Shown in pieces: positions 12,159 through 22,922 of a stretch of 64,000 nt of DNA. The notes under the pieces were generated by a model. That model did not search any database. It worked only from the letters and a program-made list of their open reading frames with translations, and had not been told where the DNA came from. Each line of letters opens with the position of its first letter. Within the stretch, counting starts at the first letter, position 1. Made by a program: the position numbers and the translations under genes. Source of the stretch: Viola odorata (taxonomy: Eukaryota; Streptophyta; Magnoliopsida; Malpighiales; Violaceae); NCBI GenBank assembly GCA_963691705.1, contig OY829539.1, positions 48,706,327 to 48,770,326 on the forward strand. Reading direction: 5' to 3'.

Positions 12159-12672
12159 GTGCCCCTTTGGCATTCAAGGTTGGGTTGGAAGAAGTGCTTC
12201 CCCAACCTTGAACGGAGCAATTGGTGTTTGGTAACACCAATGCTCACTGGGCTTCTCAAGAAGCCCAGTTCCAATGAAGGCAATTTTGCCTGCGGCATCA
12301 AATGGAGCAAAATGCTCCAGTGCAGCACCAGCTGCTGCGTTTGCTGTCTCTTTCCTTCTTTTTTATCTTTTTTCATTTTAATTTCATTTTTTTACTTTAT
12401 ATAATAGAACAAAATAAATTAAAAACTAACACAATAAAATCTCCATCGATAAGTAATTCTAGATCCATTTTTTCTATTTTTATTAATTTTTTTAAAATGG
12501 GTTTTATACCCTTTATGGTCATTTTACATTCCAACCATAGTTTTAACCGCAATTTTTACCAAACACCATAAAACAATTTCTCGTTTCCCACCGCACTTTT
12601 CCAGAAGTACTTTCCATACAGCACTTTTCCAGAATCACTTTTTCAATTAGAACCGGAACGCCAAACAGGCCC
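12159..12672. mobile_element. PIF/Harbinger (Tourist-like) MITE
   Basis: The left end gtgcccctttggcattc and the right end, read in reverse as gggcctgtttggcgttcc, form imperfect terminal inverted repeats of the class common in plant Harbinger MITEs. They are flanked by TTA (12156-12158) and TAA (12673-12675), fitting the TWA target of this superfamily. About 510 bp lie between the ends with no coding capacity. The element sits about 250 bp upstream of the KIN-12E start and may carry part of its promoter. Confidence 0.65.
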
Positions 12673-13002
12673 TAATGAGTTTATTCAATTTGTTTATTTA
12701 AAACAAGTCGTTTATTTATTTATTTGTTCTAATGTTTTTTTTTTCTTTTTTGTTTGTTTGGTAATACTCTGTTCTCATGTTATTGTTGTCTTTGTTTGAT
12801 TTTATTTTGGGTACATGACATACAAGAAGTATATATCAAGGTTCTCCAAACTAAAATAATAAGGCAAAAATTCAAAATTTAAAAGTTCAATCAAAATCGA
12901 ATCAGAATAGAATCGTCTAATTAATAATATTATATATTTTTATATATATTTAAATTTATTTTTCTAAAAAAATGTAAATTTTTATTTGATTTGACAAAAA
13001 AT

Positions 13003-14714
13003 GGGTAATAGTTATTAGGCCCTCTGTACTAACGTTTTAAACAAAAACCTCCCCTCAACTAAAAAAATTCAAATCGAGGGACTTATACTATTGGTCAACG
13101 ACATCCACCTCCCTTACCGTTAGTCAAAGTAACGTTCTGTTACTTTTTACCTTTGATAGCAGGTTACCAAAGGAAAAAAACTTGTTGTTCAGGTCATTTC
13201 CTTTTCCTTTCCTTTTTTTTAAAATCTAATTAATTATTTCCTTTTCCTTTCCTTTTTATAAATCTAATAAATTTCTTAGAATCTTTGAAATTGTTGCAAT
13301 CTTCTTCTTCCTCCTCCGGTTTCTTCATCTTCTTTTTCTTTTTTCTGCAATCTTCTTCTTCGTCCTCATGTTTCTTCATATTCTTTTTCTTTTTGCTGCA
13401 ATTTTTACTTTCTTCAACCCAAAAGGAGAAGGGAAGTTATGAACTGGGTTCTTGTTCAAAATGAAGGAAAGCAATCTCCTTTCTTCATCTCGGCAACCCT
13501 ATTTTCTTGTTCCTCCACAGCCCATTCTTGATGATTCTGATGGCTTCAACCTGAACAACAAGGTCAGTCTGAGTATAATGCTCATCATTATAATTCTATC
13601 TTCTACCCGCCTGATAATTCGCGATTGTGGTGGTTGTTGTCCAGATCTGGATAACAATGTCCAGATCTGAGTGTAGCCGCGGTGGAGGAGGAAGCGACGA
13701 TTGTGGTTATTGTCGTCGAGTCGCGACGGGATGAGTGGCGATTATTGTTGTGGCTGTTGTCCAGATCTGGTTGTTTTTGTCCAGATCTGAGGTTGTTGAC
13801 GATGGGGTTATAGATCTGGAAATTAAGCAAGGAAAATTTGTTAATAGATCTGGAAATTATGTGGTGGTTGATGTTCTTAACCTGGTCTCTATTTTTATAA
13901 AGAAAACTTCTGTGGAAGTCTCAGGCATCACTATTTTTTTCCAGAAACAATAATGATTCAACTTCTTCCAAAAAGGTTTCCTTTGTAACTCTGCATTTTT
14001 ATTGAATGTTTTAGTCCACAATTAGTTTGTCAGATTTTCAAGATGCGGAACCTGACATCCTTGTACAATCCTCTCCTGCAATTTTAGACCACTTTGGGGA
14101 GAAAGGAATTAGGTGCGATGCTGCTCTTAAAGCACTTTGCAAGAAAAAAGGTCTTCATATTGAGGTATAAGTGTTTCCAGCGGCATTTTTGCATATTTTT
14201 TTCTGTAATTTTGATTTGTGCAGAAGGTCTTCCTTTAATTGCCATAGACTTATCCAATTCTGTCGGACAATTGTGACTTAACTATTCTGGGAACAAACAT
14301 GTATTCATGGTTGTAAAGTTATAACATTATCTGGATGAGTCAATATGGAAGGGGCATCGATATGGAAATTAAGAGGATTAATTAAAAAGAAGAAAAATTC
14401 AATTCAGACGATGAACGAACAAGAAGAAGATATAAAGAAAAGAAGAAGAAGAAAGACGATGAACGAAGAAAAGAAATAAAAAAAGAAGAAAAATCCAATT
14501 CAGAAAAAAAAGAAAAGAATAAGTTTTTTACCTGGAATAATAAGTTTAATTTTTTTGTACAACTGGCTGTGAAAGGTAAAAAGTAACAGATGACTAACGG
14601 TAAGGGAGGTGGATGTCGTTGACCAATAGTACAGGTATCCCGATTTGAATTTTTTTAATTAGGGGGAGATTTTTGTTTAAAACGTTAGTACAGGGGTCTA
14701 ATAACTATTACCCC
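13003..14714. mobile_element. Long-TIR Mutator-like element with exon-like cargo (possible Pack-MULE)
   Basis: About 145 bp at 13003-13150 recur inverted at 14572-14714 with high similarity, beginning ggtaatagttattag. The flanks are similar: gacaaaaaat on the left and gaaaaaaaat on the right, a possible 9-10-bp target duplication typical of Mutator. Inside the ends are pyrimidine-rich (13290-13430) and purine-rich (14390-14520) arms that also mirror each other. The core holds an exon-like piece at 13461-13562, opening MKESNLLSSSRQPYF and ending at a GT. A second at 14036-14164 reads AEPDILVQSSPAILDHFGE and runs into gtataag. No transposase is present. The two cargo pieces do not join in one frame if spliced directly, so they are not a working gene. 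The source gene was not recognised. Confidence 0.65.
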
Positions 14715-15233
14715 GAAAAAAAATTATTTATTTAGTGGTTGATTATTAAAACATAAAAACTAATTTGATATTTCATAAACCTAGTGATAGTTTTTTTTAA
14801 CAGAGTGACTCAATTTATAACCTAAAAAAAATAGCAAAATAAGGCTATATAGATTTTAATTTGAAATAATTAAAAAAATATATAAAAAGATATATAAAAC
14901 TTCTATTTTAAGAAATCTTTCTCGATTTTAACAGTTAATGTTTGCACAATTGTGTTAGAACTTCGTAGAAAAATTGAAATTAATCCAACAATTAAATCAA
15001 AATTTATGCTCGTTAGAAGTTTGAAGGAGAAAAAAAATATAACAATTGATTAAATTGGAAAACCGCAGCCTTCTCGTTGAGTTCAATAGTTAAATCGGCC
15101 TAGTCGCATATTTTTTAATGATTCAATTTAAAAATAAAAACCAAATCGAATACTCTGACTGATTCTTAATTTTATTGTTTGAACTGATCGGTTCGGTTTG
15201 ATTTTGAGAGGCTTGATGTATAGTGCTAATTCA
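14715..15233. other. Intergenic, no gene seen
   Basis: Very AT-rich DNA between two transposable elements. No reading frame, RNA gene or repeat boundary could be supported. Confidence 0.6.
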
Positions 15234-15477
15234 TAGGGGTGTAAGAAAACCTGATTGAACCGAAAACCGAACCGGAACCGGAGCATTTTGCACCGAACCA
15301 GACCGAATTGAAACTTTCCGGTTGTGTCCGATTCTGTCCCAAGAAGAACCGAAAATTTCCAGTTCTATCCGGTTCTGCCACTGTCAAAATCCGTAAACCG
15401 AACCGTAGAACCGGGAGAACCGGAAATTTATATATATATTTATCTATATAAATATTTGTATATGCATATTTATATCA

Positions 15478-15570
15478 AGTTAACACTTTGGCTCAGTGGC
15501 AAAAGGTGGAGTTGCCTCACTAAAGGGAAGAGGTTCGAATCCCCTTCCCGTCAATATTATTAAAAAATTT
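15478..15570 (+). mobile_element. tRNA-derived SINE head
   Basis: An RNA polymerase III A box (tggctcagtgg at 15490) and B box (ggttcgaatcc at 15532) lie about 40 bp apart, in the tRNA-like order expected of a plant SINE. The sequence has no cloverleaf acceptor stem, so it is not a tRNA gene. It is nested inside the inverted-repeat element. Its 3' end was not determined. Confidence 0.55.
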
Positions 15571-16561
15571 AATTATTTGTTTGTAATAGTTAGCTAATAA
15601 TTTTTTAATTTATAATTAATCTAATGACTTTTTATACAATATTTGACTGATATTTTCATTTGAAATTTAATATTTATGTTTTATTCAATAAGTTTATATA
15701 TAAATTATTCAATAATATAATCAATGAATTTTATTATTAAATATATATAATAATGATTCCATGCAAATAAAAAGTAAAATAGAATTCATTTTCTCAACCT
15801 TTGTCATTCATACCAAATCAAAGTAACGAGTCATTCAAACTTTTTTATTCTCATTTCTAGTGGTAGGATACTAAACACATTAAGACATACTCCATAATTC
15901 TCACTGCCTACCTCCATTGAATCCATTCACATTTCTTGTGGTTCATTACGGGCAACCAAACAAGTAGTAAAAGTATCAAATGAGTCGTGGTTTTATATAT
16001 TAGATTATAGATCAATTGAAAATAGTCAATTGAGAGATGATGTTAATCTTGACACATCGTACAAAAAATTAAAAACTAACTTTGGCTTCCCCAAGTTATT
16101 TATTCTTATATTCTTGAAATATTTAAGGACAATTAATGATATATAGCGTGATTTTTTAAAATACTAATTTATTATATTTTTAATAAATTAAATATGGTTC
16201 AAATTCGAATCTTGTCAATAGAAAAAAAATATATTATAAGAGTTTCATTTATAAATTCATGACAAACTCTTATTATTGATATGTTGTTAAAAACTTAGAT
16301 ATCTAACTATTAATATAATTAACAATAATATTTTCATTTAAAAAAATATATTATTATCATTATAACACAATTTCAATTCCAATAAACCACTTGAAAGAAA
16401 ATAAAAACATATAAATTCCCTATAATAAAACTAAGAAATGAAAAAAATTCTTTATTTCCTTATATTTTCTTTCAAAACGACGCCGTTTTGAAAAAAAAAT
16501 ACATCATTTTAGTGTTTAACGAAAACCCATATTCCAATTCCAAATATATATCAAAAGTTTC

Positions 16562-16630
16562 CTTTGCTGTAGTGGTTTAAAACTTGAGTTGTAAGCTAAA
16601 GGGAGGGGGTTCGGGGTTGAATTAATGTTT
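16562..16630 (+). mobile_element. Possible second SINE-like promoter remnant
   Basis: The pair tgctgtagtggttt and ggttcggggttgaa resembles degenerate A and B boxes about 35 bp apart. The match is weaker than for the element at 15478. Confidence 0.3.
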
Positions 16631-16900
16631 TGGGCTGGTTGGGTTGGGTCCGGGCTGCTGGCCCAGTCCCCTGGGCTGGGCCTGTTAATATTATATATTT
16701 TTTAATTAATTATATTAAATAAAAAAAATCGGAACCAAAACTAGAACCGAACCGAACTGTCCGGTTCAGTCCGATTTTAAGCCGGACAGAACCGGAAATT
16801 TCCAGTTCTGCCCGGTTCCAAGTCAATCAAAACCGAACATTTCCGGTTCAATCCGGTTCTAAGCCCAAAACCGAACCGAACTGGACCGGTTACACCCCTA

Positions 16901-17239
16901 CTGCCTCGAACATAAAGGGCACATTCATTTTATCACTAAATTACAATAACTTATATTTTTATACATGAGAAAGTAACACGTCACCAATAGATGTCATGTA
17001 CATTGTAAGGGCTTGAGCTTATGTCCTGTCCCAATGAACAACCCTAATCCTTTAGATTTTTTTTATTTAAAAGTAGCTACCATCATTATTGTATTTTAGA
17101 TCTCTCACTAGGGTATAATGCAAAAACACCCAACTTAAATTTAAATTTGAGATTACCACATCATACGATTGCTAAGAACAAATTAGCCATAATTAAGAAT
17201 AAAAAAAGAAAACCAGAAAAGAAAATAACATCAATTTCA
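16901..17239. other. Intergenic, no gene seen
   Basis: AT-rich DNA between a transposon end and the stop codon of the carboxylesterase gene. It probably includes that gene's 3' untranslated region. Confidence 0.6.
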
Positions 17240-18334
17240 TTACACAGATTTTTCAGTAATGAAGTGTTTGATCATGATCATCAACTTTTTAGATGGATCT
17301 GAGTTAGGATCAATGGTGAAGAAACCATGTTGTTGATTCTCAAACTCAACGTACTGGATATCTTTTCCCCAACCTTGTAACTTGTCAACATAATCCTTGC
17401 CACGATCTTTCAACAAATCACTCCCGCCCACCACTACCAGAATTGGATCAAGATTCACTTCTTCAAGACTTCTGCTGTTTGGCCCAAATGGGTTCACCAG
17501 TGGATGATCAGTCGTATCCCCAACCGGTATGGATAGTCTCCAAAACCTATTCAAACAAAGAAAGGCTTAGCTGATTATGGTTACAGACGAGACGAATATA
17601 AATTAGGAGACCGAACTCCAGAACAATGAAAATCGCTGTACTGACCTGTCAATGAGCTCCCAGTTCAAGAACGCTTCTTTGGATCCCTCAGCCTCTGATG
17701 TAGTTAGCTGAGTCCCACCAAAAAAGGGTGCCAGAAAAACATATCCTTTGACTCGAACCGGGGCTAATTCAGGTGAACCGGCTGTCAATTGAACCGCTAA
17801 ATTATGGGCAATATTTCCACCAGCAGAGTCACCTGAAATGAAGACCCTGCTAAAATCAGCCACATCAGTTAACCATGTATCAGGTTCTGGAGAACTAGCT
17901 TGAGCTTGGAGCCATTTCATAGCCGTCAAACCATCTTCGATGGCAGCCGGAAGCCGGTTCTCGGGAGCCAACCGATAATCAGGCGCGATGATCACAGCTT
18001 GAAGCTCCAATGCTAGCTTTAAGCAGTAGTTTTGACAGTTAGACCAAGTGCGGGATCCGATACAAAAACCACCACCATGGATGTAGTAAAAGATGGGGAG
18101 CTTGGCCGATGGTGAAGCAGCTGGCTTGTACAAGCGGAGGTGAAGATCATGAATAGGGTCAAACAAGACATCTTTCCATAGAACAGAGCCATCATCATGA
18201 ACAGGGACTTTGAAGCTTGGTTCAGTCGAACGCCAGATTGATCCGTCGCTATAAACGCGAAGGACCCCTCTGCATTCATCAACCTCGTGCGGTTCGACGT
18301 TGGTGGTGGTGATGGTTGAAGTAGTATCAGACAT
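17240..18334 (-). CDS. CXE15: Carboxylesterase 15-like alpha/beta hydrolase
   Basis: Two exons (18334-17646 and 17546-17240) encode 331 residues, close to the usual length of plant class-I carboxylesterases (CXE, GID1-related). The oxyanion-hole motif HGGGFC, the nucleophile elbow GDSAGG (catalytic serine), an aspartate in VVVGGSDLLKDR and a histidine in QQHGFF make a full catalytic triad. The exon-2 block FWRLSIPVGDTTDHPLVNPFG matches CXE15-type members best. In Arabidopsis, CXE15 hydrolyses strigolactones, so a role in hormone breakdown is plausible here but is inferred from family resemblance. The splice site falls inside an arginine codon (AG/G) and restores the frame exactly. ATG 18334 is the first in frame and gives the normal N-terminus. 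No signal peptide is seen, so the enzyme is likely cytosolic. Confidence 0.9.
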
Positions 18335-19145
18335 ATTTGGTTGGTAAGCTAGTGAGGTGAAGAGATGGTGAGGAAGTGGAGTTTAAAAAGGAAGAAGAGA
18401 GAGCATGAAAAGAGCAAAAACAAGAGAAGAGTTAACAGAAGGGTGCCTTCAGATAAGGTAATGGTCCCTGTCAGATGGACGTGTTGCATGTAGTTTTCCG
18501 TCTTTTGGTTAGATAGGACAAAGTTAGGGGGATAATTTTTTTTTTTTTAAAGACAAGGATGAGACTCCAACTCTAAATTTTATTCAAAAGCCATTTTTTT
18601 ATATAACCATAGGTGCTTTAGCCAGTGGTTGTAATGCATTTGTTCTAGGATTCTTTAAGGATTAGGTAAATACATTAGCCATTGTTTTTCATTTTTCCTG
18701 TATTTTGTTTGTCTTCCTCTTAATTCAGCAATTGTTTGTGTTCAAATCAGAATCTAGTGACATGAGAGAATAGTTAAAAAAAATTCAAGCACATTGCATC
18801 CAATGACAAAAGGAGAAGACAAGAACAGAACCAAGAAATGAAATGATTATCTATGGAAATTGAGTTACATCACACCAGCAGGCCAAGCCTTTTGAAAAAA
18901 AATAAAAAATAGAGATGATCTTAAGTTCAAAGGAAAAAATAAATTAGCATTTATTTATGTATGTTACTCCAACTTCATCATAATTACATTAGGTAGGACA
19001 TGGTAGCAGATTGGGGGGGAGGGAATTACAGGACATGAACAAAAAAGGAGGGTGAGAGGAGACTTGGAAAAAGAATCAAAACATGAGGAAAATTGCTTAC
19101 ATATGAAAAAAAAGAAAGGGATTAGTGCAAAAGCACAACTCCCGG
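18335..19145. other. Intergenic, carboxylesterase upstream region
   Basis: Contains the 5' region of the carboxylesterase gene and the 3' flank of the DnaJ-like gene. A T-rich run lies near 18537-18553. No further gene or repeat was identified. Confidence 0.5.
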
Positions 19146-20933
19146 CTATAAGCGTCGAGAATATCCAGAGCCGGCACACTTCTTACACAATATCAATCCT
19201 GCAAAAGCACAGTAAACTCTTAATTGAGAAGAAATGGCAGGGCGCATATAGACGTTTCAATTACTATCCAATGACCTCAGGGATGTGAATTTGGAGACAG
19301 AACCAGCATGGGCATCAGTCAAGACCAACAACTAAATGATCAAGAATGACATAGCATTCATTTCACAGACTGGAAGATTAAAAAAAGGAAAAAAATAATA
19401 ATGAACTAACATGATTATCATCGTTCAAAATACATAGTTGAAACTTGAAACGATCACATCGCAGTCTAAGATTGTGATTGAATACACTGATTGGTCATGT
19501 AAAACCGACTCATGCTAGCAATTACCAGACTATAATAACAAATAGAACCTTTACTTAAGAACAAAGTAAAAGAAAACTGTGAGATAAATAAGGCAGAGAC
19601 TAATTCTCTCAGGAAAGAAAAGAAACAAAACTATTAGTTAATTCCGCATGTTATGCAAACCTCAATAGATCATTCTATCAGATGCAAAAACAGCCTGTCT
19701 ATTGTTATTCAAATAGTACCTGCACCATTGCACACCCTACAATCTACCAAGCCTGTTTCTTGCTTCATCTTGCCATCGTCGCAGAAGACACACTTCGTAC
19801 CACCTATTCATCGCAAATATTACAGTTAAACTTTTGAATAGTCATACTCAGGCAGTCAAACTACTAGTCAGTTTAGGATGCGGCCCAATTCCTCAGCACT
19901 TCTAAGTAAAAAATCAGGTTCTTGTCGCATCTCTCACCCTTCTGCCTCAATTAAGTGAGTAAGGATCGCTCATTTATAAAATGTATATACTAACATGCCA
20001 GAATTATGGTTTCTAGCCAGTGCTTTCATCATCAGACTAGATGACAACTTGCATTTCCTATTAGTTGGAATAGAACAAGTCAATTTCTATCAGTAGTATT
20101 GCATGTTCGCAATACAAAAGTGTTGAGGGATTCAAAATTAGATAAGCCACTGTGCAACTTAGCCTAAAATGAACCCAGTAGGTCAAAACTCGCAAAATTA
20201 TCACATTTAGGATTTGGGATATATGCGGCAAAAATTAGTTCGGATTCTGCATTTGAAAGTAGTATTGCATGTTCGCAATACAAAAGTGTTGAGGGATTCA
20301 AAATTAGATAAGCCACTGTGCAACTTAGCCTAAAATGAACCCAGTAGGTCAAAACTCGCAAAATTATCACATTTAGGATTTGGGATATATGCAGCAAAAA
20401 TTAGTTCGGATTCTGCATTTTCAAAGTTATAGATAATTCCACATCAAACAATGCAACCGAAGAATAACCTTCGATGACTAATTTTCAAGAATCAAAACCA
20501 ACGGAGAACAGAAAATACCATTTCCCGCGCACCGATCGCAAGGCACAGGGTCTCCCTACAAAAAGGAATCATCAAAGTTATGAACTTTTTTTTTCTTTTT
20601 ATCCAATTAAAAAGCAAGAAAAAAAACGAAAGAGAGCAAAATTACCTTGAGGCCCAAGACGAGGGAGAGAGCAATGGCGGCGAAGACACTGACGGTAGAG
20701 AGGGCAGTTTGGGTATCCAATTGGGTGTCGAAGAATAGCGGACGGAGGAGGGTGAGGTGTGCTGGGTTGTGGAAGAAGAGGAACTTATGCGCTTTAACAC
20801 TAGAAGAGAAGCGAGATAGGGAAGGAATTTCAGGTTTTGTTGAGGGTATTTGTGTTAGAAGAAGAGAGTTTGGAGATGATGAACAGAGATGGGAGAGGAG
20901 AGAGTGAGAACAGGAGAGTGGAGGTGCAGCCAT
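19146..20933 (-). CDS. Small plastid protein with DnaJ-type cysteine-rich zinc finger
   Basis: Four exons (20933-20646, 20555-20519, 19803-19720, 19198-19146) encode 153 residues. The first 60 or so residues are rich in Ser, Pro and basic residues, like a chloroplast transit peptide. One hydrophobic helix follows ([19 protein letters not shown]), then a compact DnaJ-type zinc domain with paired cysteines in [20 protein letters not shown] and CKKCAGSG. The protein ends SGYSRRL. Proteins of this group (LQY1/BSD2-like) assist assembly or repair of photosynthetic complexes, but the exact role of this member is unknown to me. An upstream in-frame ATG at 20993 would add 20 residues; ATG 20933 (MAAPP) gives the more typical transit peptide. 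The intron between exons 2 and 3 carries a 166-bp tandem duplication. Confidence 0.88.
20091..20425. repeat. 166-bp direct tandem duplication in an intron
   Basis: A segment containing gcatgttcgcaatacaaaag starts near 20101 and again near 20267. The two copies are nearly identical over about 166 bp, with one difference noticed (gcggc versus gcagc). It lies in the 715-bp intron of the DnaJ-like gene, away from the splice sites, and appears recent. Confidence 0.85.
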
Positions 20934-20993
20934 AGTATGCAAGCACAGCAGCAGCAACCAGCAACTTGTGGAACTGAAGTTGCAGCCGTTCAT

Positions 20994-21369
20994 TTATTAT
21001 TACCTACTTGCCAGTTGCCAATAACATTGGCTAGTATTTCCAATTTCTTTTTCTACATCGTGCGGCTAGTATTTCCAGTTTAATTAGTAGTCCAATTCAA
21101 ATTTGAAGATCATGAAATTGTATTTTTGTGTTTTTATTAGATGATTTTATAACTTTCTTGAATATGAATTTGTTTAAATAATAAAAATAACAATAAGAAT
21201 ACACTAAAAGTAACTCAGTTGAATTGTTATCTTTGTTCGCAAAAAAAGTTGAATTGTATTACTATTACATTTCAATTCCCACCTTATTTTTCAATAGGAA
21301 AAGAGCAAAAACAAAAAACAAAAAGCAAAAAAAGTACTAACAAAATTCTGTTTTGCTAAACCAAAAAGA
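20994..21369. other. Intergenic, no gene seen
   Basis: Promoter side of the DnaJ-like gene and 3' flank of the membrane-protein gene. AT-rich with no supported feature. Confidence 0.5.
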
Positions 21370-22323
21370 TTACAAAGAAATATCACCACCGTCGTCATGC
21401 TCACGCCCGCTCTCCCCAACGACATGCCGTCTGCTGCAGTCGCAGTAGAAAACAGTAGTCACAACGTAACCCCACATCACCACCAACCCATAAAGAGAAG
21501 TCAACCCAACTCCTTCCCACCCCATCAAATCCATCCCAGCCGCCCATCTGAATTCCCCAAGCTCATCCCAATCGTTCATCATCGCCAAACACTCAAGTCT
21601 CCACCCAATCATCGCCGTCACCAACGCTAACAAACCCGACAATACGTACCCGCACACCCGCCTCCCTTCCATCAGATCAGACCCGACCCGAATCGCATCC
21701 CACCCGAACCTTTTCTCCACGATAGAAACCACCAGACCCATCCCGAGAACCGCCATCAAGTAAATCTCCAATCCCGATCCGATAACCCAAACAGCGAATC
21801 TCTGGATGCCCGATCCTCCAATCAAAGCAGAGAGAGTTACCGGCAGCGCAGAGTAGAGCAGCATGACCGCGTAGATGCAGATGGAGGTGGTGAAAGGCCT
21901 GGTCAAATTAGACCTGAGGTTGTAGAGGGAGGCTCTTAGAGTGATCGGCTTGGCGAGGGAGTGAATCGAGTGGGAGATGGAGACGGAGGTAGCAGCGGCG
22001 AGTAGGGAGAGGATTGATGAAGGGAGGGAAAGGAGGAGGTTGAGGCGGAGGAGGAGGATGGCGGACTCGCGGGACTCCTTCAAGACGTGACGGGCCTCGA
22101 CGCGGGTGGAGGTGAGGGCGACTATGGATTGGAGGTATAGGATGTGGGATTTGAGAGGGTAGGAGGAGAGGGAGAGGGAGGAGAGGAGGAAGGAGAGAGG
22201 AAGAGTGAGGAGAGCGAAGATGGAGAGGTAGAGGGGTTTGTGATGAAGGAGGAGGGAGAAGGAGTGAGCCAGAGTTGAGCGTACGGCGGCGAATTGGGAG
22301 ACTACTACTCCTCCTTCTGACAT
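21370..22323 (-). CDS. Intronless multi-pass membrane protein of unknown function
   Basis: A single open frame of 317 codons. About six hydrophobic segments are visible, near residues 30-55, 88-112, 148-170, 176-203, 226-246 and 270-290. The N-terminus (MSEGGVVVSQFAAVRSTL) is polar, and the C-terminus is acidic and soluble with a short cysteine motif (CDCSRR). Long uncharacterised plant transmembrane families share this layout. I cannot name a function or motif with catalytic meaning. The frame is more GC-rich than its surroundings and has no intron, while every neighbouring gene is intron-rich. ATG 22323 is the first in frame. Moderate certainty that it is a real gene, because the hydrophobic pattern is regular and the frame is long and uninterrupted. 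Confidence 0.75.
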   Translation of the reverse strand: MSEGGVVVSQFAAVRSTLAHSFSLLLHHKPLYLSIFALLTLPLSFLLSSLSLSSYPLKSHILYLQSIVALTSTRVEARHVLKESRESAILLLRLNLLLSLPSSILSLLAAATSVSISHSIHSLAKPITLRASLYNLRSNLTRPFTTSICIYAVMLLYSALPVTLSALIGGSGIQRFAVWVIGSGLEIYLMAVLGMGLVVSIVEKRFGWDAIRVGSDLMEGRRVCGYVLSGLLALVTAMIGWRLECLAMMNDWDELGEFRWAAGMDLMGWEGVGLTSLYGLVVMWGYVVTTVFYCDCSRRHVVGESGREHDDGGDISL

Positions 22324-22922
22324 GTTGGCGACGGCGGCGTTTGTTGGTTTGGCAGCTGGAAGTTGGAACCGGTGTGATGGCTTATTGGATAAATAATATC
22401 CGGATCCCCATTTGTTATTAATTTTGCAGGGATTAGTATTAGTTTCATTTTAGCATAATTTAAGCCCGGTCCAACTTGGCTGATCCATTTTTAGTATTTT
22501 TTATTTTGAATTTGGTCTAGATAAACAAGTTAAAAATCCATTTAAATTGAAGTATTTTTTTAAAGAACTAATCAATATTTTGTTTTTACAAAATTCTTCA
22601 TATAATAAATATTTTGTTTATTTAATGAAAATAAAACATTGACAAAGTAGTGGAGGTGTTTTCAAAATTACATTCTTGTCCATACAAAGTAAGATTACCA
22701 TTTTGGGCCTGATGTTAGATCCGCAAATAAGCGCAATTAAAAGCACCAAAAAGAAATTTAAAAAAGCTAAAAATGAATTAATATGAACAGTAAGAAAGAA
22801 GAAGAAAAGGCTGGTTAAGCTCAAGTGTTAGCCGGTTAGCCCAAGAGATTACAAAACCTTTACAACCTATACAAAATTCTATTGCACCAACTTTCTATCG
22901 GATTACAGCAAAACGAACCTTA
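22324..22922. other. Intergenic, no gene seen
   Basis: Between the membrane-protein start codon and the TOUSLED stop codon. AT-rich. It holds the promoter of the former and probably the 3' untranslated region of the latter. Confidence 0.5.

Larger units (their letters stand above)
15234..16900. mobile_element. Inverted-repeat element with CCGGTT-rich ends, hAT-like
   Basis: The left end taggggtgta is mirrored by tacaccccta on the right. About 190 bp inside the left end and 170 bp inside the right end are dense in repeats of gaaccgaaccgg and its complement. This pattern is common for non-autonomous plant hAT-type elements. No matching 8-bp target duplication was found (ctaattca versus ctgcctcg), so the class is tentative. 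The middle is AT-rich, non-coding, and contains at least one SINE-like insertion. Confidence 0.55.

Noticed and set aside
15478..15560. tRNA gene
   Set aside because: A and B boxes are present, but no paired acceptor stem or anticodon arm can be formed; it fits a SINE.
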